From positions 434,001 through 498,000 of the forward strand of contig VJWM01000118.1 of assembly GCA_010909165.1 (NCBI GenBank): DNA of 64,000 nucleotides, written 5' to 3'. How positions within the stretch are numbered: the first letter of the stretch is position 1; each line of letters starts with the position of its first letter. The notes beneath the pieces were generated by a model. That model had not been told where the DNA came from, did not search any database, and saw only the letters and a list, made by a program, of their open reading frames with translations. The stretch comes from Anthoceros angustus. Taxonomy: Eukaryota; Streptophyta; Anthocerotopsida; Anthocerotales; Anthocerotaceae. Of the stretch, positions 32,463-43,311 are shown in pieces. Position numbers and translations under genes: made by a program.

Positions 32463-35092
32463 CCTGTTAACACCTTCTCGGTGGCGCTTATTAGTATTTG
32501 CTGGCCACACTCTCCAACTGGTATTCCCTGAAAAGATTTCCAGGGCTTGGCCAACATGTCTCTAGGCTTGACGTACACACTATCAACCTGCTTGGGCCTA
32601 ACTTGCGCTTGCCTTTCCCTTTCTTGCTTGTCCCCGCAGGAATGTGTTTCTTCTGTTCTGGAAGCTCTCCTGCTTCCCATTTGGAAAAAAGCTTGTCAAC
32701 ATTCTCCCACACCTTCCCATCCTGCTTAGCAATACACAAAATGTGGGTCCGATTGTCCACTTTGTTCGCTTGTACACGTCGTCCTCCGCCCTTCATCGTC
32801 TTCAATCAAACCTAGGACTTTATGCAGTTGTATTTCAGGACATGGTCATTTGCACTTCTTCCTCTTTGCGATGATCAACTCGTCCCTTAAATACGACTTG
32901 CTCTATAAAGTTCATCTTCTTTCTTGATCGGACATCATATTGTGATCTGTTGCAAGCACCGCATCTCATGCAGTAAGCCCACAATACACATGTGCTTCAA
33001 CATATTGGAACCGCTTCTTCCGGGTGAGATATCCGATAAGTGCTTCATAGCTGCGTGGGTGTGGTTACCACCAAGAACTCCCATGACATACTTCTTTGCA
33101 CGCCATTGCTTCCGATCCGACTTGCTCTATAAAGTTCATCTTCTTTCTTCGGGACATCATATTGTGATCTTGCACCCGCATCTCATGCAGAAGCCCACAA
33201 TACACATGTGCTTCAACATATTGGAACCGCTTCTTCCGGGTGAGATATCGATAAGTGCTTCATAGCTGCGAGGTGTGGTTACCACCAAGAACTCCCATGA
33301 CATACTTCTTTGCACGCCATTGCTTCGTCCGCCTTGCTCGATCAAGACACTCGCTCGGATCAATCATACACAAAAGAGGCAGAACTCCCTCCTCTATCCG
33401 CCCTTTCGCTATAACACGGGCAAGATAGTTTGCCCAAGCCTCATCAACCCTCCGGATCTGCGGGTAATGTCTTGCCGGTCTCAAGTTCTCCAACTTCACT
33501 AACCTTTCTGCACCACCTTCTTGAGTATGCGAATCCCTTAAGCGAGTCAATGGATCGCATCCCTCATAGCCTCTTCCAACCTTTCCTCGTCGGTTTGAAT
33601 ATGAGCGTGGTTATGTCCCCTCCATGGCATCTTCTCTTCCACCCTTCTTTGCCTTCTTGGTTTTCCTTCCCAATTCTCCGTCCTCACTGTGTGTGCGTCG
33701 ACTTCCCTTGCCCTTGCGCCACTTTTCTGATCGTTTGGGCATGAAGGTTGAGGAGGGCGCCGGCCGCGCCCCTCTTCGGCCTCCATACCCACATCCCCGC
33801 ATCCGCCATGTCCTTTTCTCCGGGGACGAACTGCCGACCCGGTGCCATCTTGCTCTCTTTTTACTGTGTGGTGGGAGGATTCGTGGGGCCGGCCGGCGCC
33901 CAAACCACCTGCACCTTCTTGAATCTTATAAACCGGTCCGGATGGCGTTGGGCTCTTGGGAACTGAAGATGACTAGGCGCCGGCGGCGCCTTGCCGCATC
34001 CGGGTCATATTGCATGGTGGGAACCATAACGGAAGGAGTCGGAGTTTGAAGATTGGGAAGGTCCTCGGCATCTGTCCGATTCACATGCCCCGGATCCTTG
34101 ACGCAGATGCTTGAGGTAAAGCCCATCTTCCTCGTCGATGGGCCAAGCTCACTCTCCTCATGATCTTCTTCCACCACATCACCAGTTCTGCAGGAGGCTT
34201 GGGCTCGACGCATAGACATTTCCCTCTTGTGGGCCCTCATAGTTTGTGTAATCTTTTCGCAGATAGCTCGTATGAGTGCCCTCGCAACTAGTGGTGCACG
34301 GAAGATGGTAGGAAAAACATATCCACAATGTCGTGACTCTCACATGTGAAGAAGCTGCGAAGGAATGCGATTCAGGCAATACTTACGCCTCTGTCGCATG
34401 GAATCGCGGAAATCTTCAACAAGGCCACGAGGTGCACACTTCTTCCAGTGAAACCCTTTCGAGGCTAAGAACAAGAGACTTGTATAAACGCGGATCCTGG
34501 GAAACTTCCTCATACTGGTATGCCTTTGTGGTGCACAAAAAAGTGAACTCGCTCCCCTTCATTGAAGTCCAAAGTAGCCCAAACAACCCAGCCCGCTCTT
34601 GCTCTCTGATTTGGCAGAGCCCCCCTATATCCCATGATCCACAACTTCAACAAAGGGGTCCATGGCGCATTGCGGTCAGTAGGTGGTATGGATCCTGCAC
34701 AAGCATCCAGTCCTTCTCCACAACCACAACATTGTCGAGCTGCCCGGATACACGCTGATATGGGCTCCTCATAGTATAAGGTATGAATCGGATGGAATAG
34801 GTTGTTTCGCGCTCTTACCAACCTTCTTCGTCCCTTGCTCTCCAAAGAACCTTTGTGGGATTTGGCGGATGATCGCTGCCCGATTTTGCTTGCCCTCAAG
34901 AATGCTGCCCCTCCGTTGGAGCATGGCGGATGGCAAGATGTCTCCAACCGGCGACTGGATGGAGGTGCCTCGCGATGTCCGCCGTGGGCGCGGGTCTGCT
35001 CTCGCCTTTGAGCTTCCTCGGCCTTCTTGGCCACGCATGGCGGGTGTCATATTCCTCCAAAGGCTGGTCCTTCTTGCTCCTCCGCTTGCCAT
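32463..35092 (-). pseudogene. Second gene of the transposon, 5' half (function unknown)
   Basis: The minus strand carries protein-like segments in successive frames: NNLFHPIHTLYYEEPISACI and LLKLWIMGYRGALPNQRARA near 34,860-34,580; an acidic/basic linker (DVVEEDHEESELGPSTRKMG) near 34,180; EERLEEAMRDAIHS near 33,580; the most structured part RVDEAWANYLARVIAKGRIE with LPLLCMIDPSE and YVMGVLGGNHTSQL (33,440-33,265); then THILCIAKQDGKVWENVDKL (32,750-32,690) and VDSVYVKPRDMLAKPWKSFQ near 32,590-32,530. The last segment runs into the LTR border at 32,463 and continues in frame at 41,774 on the plus strand. The GGNHT segment recalls ParB-like nucleotide-binding folds (inference, weak). Frameshifts abound. 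The GC palindromes at 33,754, 33,886 and 33,976 interrupt it. Confidence 0.5.
32894..33330 (-). repeat. About 225-bp tandem duplication inside the second gene
   Basis: Unit 1 (about 32,894-33,118) and unit 2 (33,119-33,330) both read CGACTTGCTCTATAAAGTTC to CACGCCATTGCTTC. They differ almost only by one- to four-base indels, for example CTTGATCGGACAT against CTTCGGGACAT and GATATCCGATA against GATATCGATA. Confidence 0.9.
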
Positions 35093-36112
35093 CTTGATCT
35101 CTGCAATTCAAGGCAACCCCACTCCGTAATCACAAAGAGATGCACAAACGGTGACCGCTAACTCACTCCAAGATCGCCTCTCAAGAGCTTGGCGCTGCCG
35201 GCTTGCGAGCTTGCGCTGTCACGGCAAAGTTGCGCTCAACGAGCTTGCGGCGGTCTAGGGCGGGCAGAGCGCTGCGGTGTGGCGCCTCACTCCCGGCATG
35301 CGGCGATCACGGTGGTGGTGCGCTCGGCAGCAACGGTCCGCGGTGTTGCGCTCGAAATCGGACGTGAACTGTATTGCCTTGCAAACGGTAGCCCTTAAGT
35401 TCAGAAAAGAGGAGGCCTTAACGAGAACTGAAGCTAAGCGACGTGTAAAAGTAGGGTTTTCTTCCATAACCCCAAATGGTTTTCATAACCGTGTTTCTCT
35501 AAAATAACCCGCTACCTTAAACTCAATTTTGACCAGAGCTTACTATTTTAGACTGTCGGCCCGCCGCCATCAACTTTTCCGCCAGGTGGCTGCTGCAATT
35601 ATGCTTGGATTTTCCGTTACAATCCTGTGCACAGCCCGCCGTCAACCACTTCATTGTCCGCACTTATTTCGAGGCAATCCCATCAACCTCTTAGGCGGGG
35701 GCACTCAGGGGATGCGAGGGCCGTCCCGACGCCATATAGCAAAGCTCCGGGAGGGAGGCTTCTGATATCTGCTAGCCACTACCTGGTGCTCTGCAAAGTC
35801 TTGTGCTTTCCTTCCTTGCGCATTGCGATAAGTGCGTGCGATGTTGCATTTGACGCACACGCCTGCGGGAGATGAGGTTGGTCTTGTTTCGCCATTGTCT
35901 TTTCCCTGCATACCATTCATGATACAGTATGCAACTTGTGCAACGACCATGCCTGTGGCGCAGGAGGTTCAAGTGGAGGACCCGGGCCCCTCGCAATTCC
36001 AAAGAAATGGAGACATGGTCCGCAGTAGGAAGAGGCTCGCTATCTTGAACGCTCCTCCAAGTTCACATATTCCGGTGCAATACCCACGGAGTCCTCCACA
36101 TGAAGGTTTGTT
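35093..36112. other. Centre of the inverted segment, probable divergent promoter region
   Basis: About 1 kb between the 5' ends of the two transposon genes, which point away from each other. No coding pattern is clear. The part at 35,160-35,340 has dispersed GCTTGCG/GCGCTGC words. By position it should hold the promoters of both genes (inference). Confidence 0.35.
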
Positions 36113-37203
36113 GTGGTTACCAGCTTTTCCCACTTTTGGAAGAGGCAGTCAGGTAGCTTGTTAAGTCTGTGTTCGCACCGCCCATGTAGGCTCTACAACG
36201 AGGCGTCGACACTTGGCGTCACCAAATATGCCGCGGGGTGTGCCTCACACCGGAATTTGCATCTATACGCAGCCATTGAGGGGAGCCCATCTACACGCCT
36301 CCCAGAGCCGAATTCGAGAGTTCTCATCCCTCAACTGCGTGAGAATGGACCACCTGTTGCACGCAGGGGATTGTTTGATGGTGGTCACGGTAGAAGACCT
36401 CCCACTGGGCAGGAGCACGAACCCTCCGAGGATGAAGATGAAGCTGACCACTTCCAGACACCTGCACCGCGTCAGTCGTTCCATCCCAAGCCGCTGGGTG
36501 AGACGCTGACTGCGTCAAGCGAGCAAAGCATTGCACCTCAACGGAGACGCACAGTTGGTGTCACATTGAAGAAAAGTGAAGGAGAGGTAGTGACGGCGGA
36601 TTTCCGAAAACCATGTTGCAATCAAATGTGCTTGCAGAAGCTGACAAAAGAAAAGTTTCAGGAGCAGAGGTACCGATTCCTAAGGATGGGCAGGCCAGAG
36701 CAAGAGACATTTCTAGAGTCCTTGGTTCAAGCGGAGAGAGGGGGATGTGAAAGGGGTAAAGTATGCACACACATTTTGGGGTCCATTCCGATGCGCTGCT
36801 GCTTGAAGGCATTTAGAAGAGTATATTGCATAGGGCTGAGATATGAGGAATCAAGAGCGAATCATTTGAATGCCCGTGGATGGTTTCAGCCTAACCCCAA
36901 ACCACGCCTTCTTATGCGTTGGGAGCTATATCCGGATGGATAAGACATTTCTAATGATGGCGGCGGTGCCGACGTGGAGGTCTTCAACCTTCCGACATAC
37001 ACAAGGTTGGAAATATGGAGTATGTACAGCGGCAATGCGAAACCTCCGGGATCCTCTATGTGAAAATATCCATGGTTCTTGAAGTTATGGAAAAGCAACT
37101 TCCCAAGAGTGAAAATACCGAAATCCAACAGGTTTTCCACGTGCTCACTCTGCGCAAGTCTGAAGAGCACAATTAGGAACACAGTCCACAAGTCCGATCA
37201 AGG
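36113..37203 (+). pseudogene. DUF7869-type transposase-like gene, 5' half
   Basis: The frame around 36,330-36,943 encodes an acidic N-terminal region (EPSEDEDEADHFQTP), then a cysteine-containing region (CCNQMCLQKLTKEKFQEQRY) and KVCTHILGSIPMRCCLKAFR followed by VYCIGLRYEE. At 37,079-37,200 follows FLKLWKSNFPRVKIPKSNRF with STCSLCASLK. These elements occur in this order upstream of the DGMDQ core in DUF7869 proteins (family knowledge). Sequence stops being coding at a splice-donor-like ATCAAG|GTAATT at 37,203, and the matching acceptor lies at about 29,970 on the other strand. So this is the 5' half of the gene at 28.4-30.0 kb, separated by the inversion. A frameshift lies between 36,943 and 37,079. 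Confidence 0.65.
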
Positions 37204-37364
37204 TAATTGTTACCACTTTCGACGGGGCTGGTTGACATGCATGGGAACTTATGACAATGGTTTTCTTGAGTGGGGAATGGTTGTTTTGAACTCGAGGCTT
37301 TATGGGCAAGATCCCTACAACCAGGTATTACTGATCTTTGTATGATGGGATGGGGTGCGACGCC

Positions 37365-38490
37365 AGCCGACCGTCGTCCCACATATGCAAAACCCTTGGG
37401 ATGAAACCCTGAGAGGCCAGCTGTACATGTGGTGGGACGCCGGCCGGCCGGCCCCAGTGGAGGCCAAGAACCCTATGGTGCCCGTTAAAGAGCCCCTGGA
37501 GATGGGGCGCCGGCCGGCCGGCGCCCCACCTCCAGGTGCTCTTTAACGGGCACCATAGGGTTCCGTCGGCTGAGGGATACCAACTGGCCAACGCCCCACA
37601 TGGCGAAGGACCATACGGGTCACCCTACAATTTATATGGAGGCGGCCGCCTACGCCTCCATAACCAAAAGCCGATGGCATGGATTGTGGTTGCTCGAGTA
37701 CGGCCAACGCGACAATTGTCTCGCAAATGCGCTAGGACGGAACATGAAGGTGTGGCGCGACTTTCGGCCGACGGCCACCAAGCATAATCCCGTGTCGTTG
37801 TAGTAAGGAGTCCGTTCCCAAGGGAATGGTCTCGTGCTTATTCTGCCGGAGCTCTACAACCTATCGCTCGAACGGACTTCATCATGTTGGGTCCGGGCGG
37901 CTCCACAACCCTAAGGGTGTGCCCTCCACAACTCGTCCGACTGCACAGCCACCGACCGTCGTCCACATATGCAAAACCCTTGGGATGAAACCCTGAGAGG
38001 CCAGCTGTACATGTGGTGGGACGCCGGCCGGCCGGCCCCCCTGGAGGCCAAGAACCCTATGGTGCGTTAAAGAGCACCGGAGATGGGCGCCGGCCGGCGC
38101 CCACCTCAGTGCTTTAACGGGCACCATAGGGTTCCGCTTACCGAGGATACCAATCGCCAACGCCCCACATGGCGAAGGACCATACGGGTCACCCTACAAT
38201 TTATACATGTGGGCCGGCCGGCGCCCATAACCAAAAGCCGATGGCATGGATTGTGGTTGCTCGAGTACGGCCAACGACAATTGTCTCGCAAATGCGCTAG
38301 GACGGAACATGAAGGTGTGGCGCGACTTTCGACGGCCGGCCAAGACAATCCTGTCGTTGTAGTAAGGAGTCCGCTCAAGGGAATGGTCTCGTGCTTATTC
38401 TCACGGAGCTCTACAACCTATCGAACGGACTTCATCATGTTGGGTCCGGCTCCACAACCCTAAGGTGTGCCCTCCACAACTCGTCCGACT
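37365..38490 (+). repeat. About 0.55-kb tandem duplication across the LTR B border
   Basis: Unit 1 (about 37,365-37,952) and unit 2 (about 37,953-38,490) both run from ACCGTCGTC..CACATATGC through a long palindrome and the LTR terminus (TGTGGCGCGACTTTC at 37,751 and about 38,316) to CACAACTCGTCCGACTGCA. Since the unit contains both transposon intron and LTR sequence, the duplication came after the LTR insertion. Unit 2 lacks many short stretches present in unit 1. Confidence 0.85.
37469..37562. repeat. 94-bp near-perfect palindrome centred on GGCGCCGGCCGGCCGGCGCC
   Basis: Reading from AACCCTATGGTGCCCGTTAA at 37,469, the sequence is its own reverse complement to 37,562 with about two mismatched pairs and no loop. 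The 24-base core (37,504-37,527) is pure G+C. A shorter copy with core GGGCGCCGGCCGGCGCCC lies at 38,053-38,133. It would form a very stable cruciform. Confidence 0.9.
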
Positions 38491-41400
38491 GCAACCACCG
38501 ACCTTCCCACAAACCCCGCCTGTTTCTCCAAGACCACCGAACAGTTTAGCGACGCTCCTCGCACCACGTGCTCTAGCGCCCAACGCCTCAACTCGTCTCC
38601 CACAACTCCACCTCAACACACGCAACGCGACCTCCTCTCTTGTCCATCACCACCGGTAGTCACAACACCAACACGCTGTATTCACACCAGTCGCTTTTGC
38701 CCCTTCCGCCGCTTCACGCTCATGGAGAAGTAGCTTTGCACTGCAACCCCATGCTCCAGGCCTCCAAGGATGGCTTCCGCCCAGCAGTCACCCCAAGCGC
38801 CTCCTAATCCCTCCGACCGCCACGCTCAGAGAAGTGGCTTCAGCCCCGCAACCTCCGCTCCAGCCTCCAAGGATGGCTTCCGCCCACAGTCACCCCAAGC
38901 GCCTCCTAATCCCTCCTACCGCTTCACGCTCAGAAGTGGCTTCACTGCAACTCCACCTCCGCTCCAGCCTCCAAGGATGGCTTCCGCCCAGCAGTCACCC
39001 CAAGCGCCTAATCCCTCCGACCGCCACGCTCAGAGAAGTGACTTCAGCCTGCAACTCCACCTCCGCTCCAGCCTCCAAGGTTAGTCTCGCACCCGAGAAA
39101 TCACCGCGAGCACCTCCCGAGCTCAGTCCGCCCCCCTGCACTCCATCAAGCTGCGGAGCTCGCCACCGAGCTCTAAACACATCCTCTACCACCAATTAAT
39201 CCCGCACGGTGACGCAGAACTCACTCCGCCTCGAGCACGAAGGCAAGAGCACACGAGCCAAGATGGTACCCGGATAGTCCGCCTTGACGCCAGCCTTCCT
39301 ATATACTCCCATACCCTAACCTAACCCGCCTATGTATGTATCCTAACCGCTATGTATGTACCCTAACTGGTCGTGGTAACCGCCGGACGTAGCTCATCAC
39401 CGCTACCGACTTCTTGCACCACCGCTTCCGCCAAACAAGAGATCCATGCCAGCGATGCCCACCAAACTAAACCACCCGCCGACCACTCCGCCGACCTCTC
39501 AAGGACGGACCACTCCATCGACCGCCGACGGACCACTGCCGGACCGCCCGACGGACGACCACCTGGCCGGACCTCGCCACCACACCCGCCGGACCGCCCG
39601 ACGGACCACTCCGCCGGACCGCCCGGACGGACCACCTGCCTGACCGCCCGGACGGACCACCCGCCGACCTCGCCGACGGACCACCCGCCTGACCGCCCGG
39701 ACGGACCACTCCGCCGGACGGACCTAGGGTCTAGGGATTGCACACCAGTGCAATCCGCCAAAATGGCCTTATTGGCTAACCTCCCTATCCCTCTTAACAA
39801 GAACGACCCAAAACAAAACAAGCCTAAGACAAGTCGCCAGAGTACTGGACATCGGATTTGGCACTCCACATACCCCTTCTCATCATTGGCGGCCTCGCCA
39901 ACACCCCTGGCAATACTCCGCTTCTTCCGCTGACTTCTCGCCTTTTACTACCTCCTCGTGTGCAAGTCCAAAGAACATTGGGAACCTTTACCAAGAGTTC
40001 ATCCTCCGCTGAGGATGAGTCGCCTCCTCCTCCGAGGTTGATGTGCCGCCCTCCCGCCTGTGCCCATCTTCTTTCTCCTTGAGCATGCCGGGCCTCCCGC
40101 TAGATTCGCACCTCAAGGTCCGGCCTGCATCCTCCCTACTTCTATATACTCCACAAACCGCCCGACCATTACACCCATCCACAACCGCAACTGGCATCCT
40201 ACTCCTACCTACTAACTCGTGCAGCCACAACAATACTATTCCCAAGAACGCCAAAATGTGGCGCGATTTTGCGACGGCCCGGCCAAGACAATCCGTGTCG
40301 TTGTAGTAAGGAGTCCGCTCCCGGAACGTGCTTATTCTCGAGCTCTACAACCTATCGCCCGAACGGACTTCATCATGTTGGGTCCGGCTCTCCACAACCC
40401 TAAGTGTGTGCCCTCCACAACTCGCCCACTGCAGTACCCACCGGACCTTCCCACAAACCCCTTTTCTCCAAGACTACCGAACAGTTTAACGACGCTGCCT
40501 CCATCGCCCACGCAGCGCCCAACGCCTCCTCAACTCTCCGCCACAACTCCACCTCAACACACACGCCGAACGCGACCCTCCTCTCTTGTCCATCACCACC
40601 GTAGTCACAACACCAACACGCTGTATTCACACCAGCCGCTTTTGCCCTTCCTACCGCTTCACGCTCATGGAGAAGTAGCTTTGCACAGAACCCCACAGCC
40701 TCCGCTCCAGCCTCCAAGGATGGCTTCACAGTCACCCCAAGCGCCTCTAATCCCTCCTACCGCCACGCTCAGAGAAGTGGCTTCGCACTGCAACTCCCAC
40801 CTCCGCTCCAAAGCAGCCTCCAAGGATGGCTTCCGCCCAGCAGTCACCCCAAGCGCCCTAATCCCTCCGACCGCTTCACGCTCAGAGAAGTGACTTCGCA
40901 CTGCAACCCCACAGCCTCCGCTCCAGCCTCCAAGGTTAGTCTCGCACCCGAGAAATCACCCGCGAGCACCTCCCGAGCTCAGTCCGCCCCGGCCGCACTC
41001 CATCAAGCGTTGGCGGAGCTCCACCGTAGCTCTAAACACATCCTCTACCACCAATTAATCCCGCACGGTGACGCAGAACTCACTCCGCCTCGAGCACGAA
41101 GGCAAGAGCACACGGAGCGCCAAGATGGTACCCGGATAGTCCGCCTTGACGCCAGCCTTCCTATATACTCCCATACCCCAACCTAACCCGCCTATGTATG
41201 TATCCTAACCGCTATGTATGTACCCTAACTGGGTAAATCACGGACGTAGCTCATCACGCCGACTTCTTGCACCACCGCTTCCGCCAAACAAGAGATCCAT
41301 GCCAGCGATGCCCACCAAACTAAACCACCCGCCGACCACTCCGGACCTCTCAAGGACGACCACCCATCGGACCTCGCCGGACCACCACTCCGGACCGCCC

Positions 41401-41768
41401 GGACGGACCACCTGGCCGACCTCGCCCGGACGGACCACTCCGTGACCGCCGGATGGACCACCTGCCGGACCGCCCGGACGGACCACCCGTCGACCGCCTG
41501 ACGGACCACTCCGACCTCGCCCGGACGGACCACTCCGTCGGACCTCGCCCGGACGGACCACTCCGTCGGACCTCGCCCGGACGGACCACTCCGTCGGACC
41601 TCGCCCGGACGGACCTAGGGTCTAGGGATTGCACACTAGTGCAATTTGGCCAAAACCGCCTTATTGGCTAACTCCTCCCTATCCCTCTTAACAGTAACGA
41701 CCCAAAAAAAACAAAACAAGCCTAAGACAAGTCGCCAGGAGTACGGACATCGGATTTGGCACTCCACA
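37751..41768 (-). mobile_element. Short-internal LTR retrotransposon (LTR C, 386-bp interior, LTR B)
   Basis: On the minus strand: LTR C runs 41,768 to 40,257, the interior 40,256 to 39,871, and LTR B 39,870 to 37,751. Both LTRs start TGTGGAGTGCCAAATCC and end CGCGCCACA or GCGCCACA. Directly after LTR C is a primer-binding-site-like TTTTGGCGTTCTTGGG (40,256-40,241). Directly before LTR B is a purine tract GATGAGAAGGGGTA (39,884-39,871). Both LTRs have a TATA-like GAGTATATAGG (39,309-39,299 and 41,170-41,160). The interior is too short for gag or pol, so mobility would depend on proteins made elsewhere. The outer flanks are GAAGG (37,746-37,750) and ACAGG (41,769-41,773). Confidence 0.85.
39871..40256 (-). 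other. 386-bp interior of the short-internal LTR element
   Basis: It lies between the primer-binding-site-like sequence and the polypurine tract. One minus-strand frame is open (40,254-39,988, with an acidic/basic stretch LKEKEDGHRREGGTSTSEEE), but nothing identifies it as a known protein. It may simply be packaging or priming sequence. Confidence 0.6.
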
Positions 41769-43311
41769 ACAGGGCTGATAGATCTGAAGGGGATGGAGGA
41801 AGAGATCACACTGCGGAAAAAATTTCATATCATACAAGTAGCAATGGTGAAGCATCTCGGCTGCTCGTCATTTGAAGAGGTGCGCGAGGAGTATCCTTTA
41901 CATTCTACGGACAATATGCTAGCTCGATTCCAACAAATTCTCCTAAAGGTATGTCCGCATCGTTTTTTTTTCGTCATATTGAACAGGACCGGGATCGATG
42001 CTGTGGCGCCGGCCGGCCGCGCCCGCACCGCCTGCCCCTCGTGATATGTTTCATGACAAGTTGGTGGTCCGCCTCACTCATATATGAGTTTAGAGCCGCC
42101 AGCCGCGCCTTCAATCCAACGCGAAATGAGGGCGCCGGCCGGCCGCCTCTCCCAGAATGACTACGTAGCGTCGCAGCAATTGAAAGACATCAAGTGCCGA
42201 TAAAACTCCCAAATGACTTCCAAAGATTTTATTTTCGAGATAAACAATTGGAAAGGGCTTGAAGACGAGCACAAGCGGACAAGGACCGGAGGAAGGTCTT
42301 GAGGTTTTCAAGGCCCATCAACAGAGCCACAATACCAAATCGAAAGTCGTGATGTACAAGATATGCGTGGTTTTCTGTGGCAAGACACACTTCTCGTCAT
42401 GGATGTGCCCCGAGGTTTTAACATTGGACCTATGGACAAGAGGGTGGATAAGCAAATGATGGATTCTGCCTTCCAAAGCTTTCCGAGAAGACCACTAGCG
42501 ATGAACCGAGGATGATTGTGATGCATGGAGTGGAGGAGGCACAGTTAGAGAATCAATGCGAAAGTGGAGCAGAGGGGCTTGGTGTCGTCGTATGGGACAA
42601 GACAAACATGAACAATGACAGGGTGGATTTGAGACTGTGGAATACATAACTATCGGATGGGGTCCAAGGATGGGAGCACAAAGGATAGAATGCAATGCTA
42701 CCAAATGCTATGCATGGAACATTCAACAATGGAAGGTCCGCTATTGCTCATACACGCTTGTCAAAAACAGTTTACATGTCACATGACAAGTTGGTGGTCC
42801 GCCTACCAGAGACCACTAGGGTTGATGACGAGACTTATTACAACCTTCTCCAAAGAGGGAGATTGGGTTCGGATGCATGCTCGGGAGCGGCACAATCAGA
42901 CTATTGGCGCGCATTATGAAGGAGTTGTATCGCCATCGAGGCCGACTTGAGATGTGCAGTTATATTTCACAAAGAATTCATGGATTTGAGGTGCTCCTGC
43001 ATGCGCTTGAGGAGTTGAATTTTGAAGCCCACCGAGAGGACTTGCACGCCTGGGCAAAGGAGGTTTGCATCAGCGAGAAGGACTCCTTGAAAGCACAAGT
43101 GGTTTCTTTGAGTGCCCGCTGAATAAGAGCAGATCGGCGATTTGTTGGAGGCTGGCCAACAAACACTCGAGAATGTTTGGCATCGTGATGGTAATGATGA
43201 AGACATGATGGGAACGAGGACTCGAGGGCTTTGGTTGAAGTCGACACTTTCGATGAGGAAGAACTTGAGCGGATACGGAACTTGGCGTAGTTTATGATTC
43301 GTGTCAAGCAC
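41769..43311 (+). pseudogene. Second gene of the transposon, 3' half (function unknown)
   Basis: Starting at the LTR C border, the frame reads GLIDLKGMEEEITLRKKFHI, VAMVKHLGCSSFEEVREEYP and MLARFQQILLK, and ends at a splice-donor-like AAAG|GTATGT at 41,948. Further segments follow: VQDMRGFLWQDTLLVMDVPR with FNIGPMDKRVDKQMMDSAF (42,350-42,470), a run near 42,900-42,990 (RLEMCSYISQRIHGFEVLLH) and a helical end EKDSLKAQVVSLSAR at about 43,122. Joined to the minus-strand half at 32,463, the frame is continuous (KVLT, then GLIDLKG). No family is recognised with confidence; the LVMDVPRG motif slightly recalls methyltransferase-type DPPxG motifs (speculative). GC palindromes interrupt it at 42,005 and 42,131. 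Confidence 0.5.

Noticed and set aside
30101-39870. A giant DNA transposon with 2.1-2.4-kb terminal inverted repeats
   Set aside because: The long inverted repeats have TG..CA ends, TATA boxes, a primer-site-like sequence and a polypurine tract next to them, and their 5-bp flanks match only after an exchange. They are two LTR insertions in opposite orientation.
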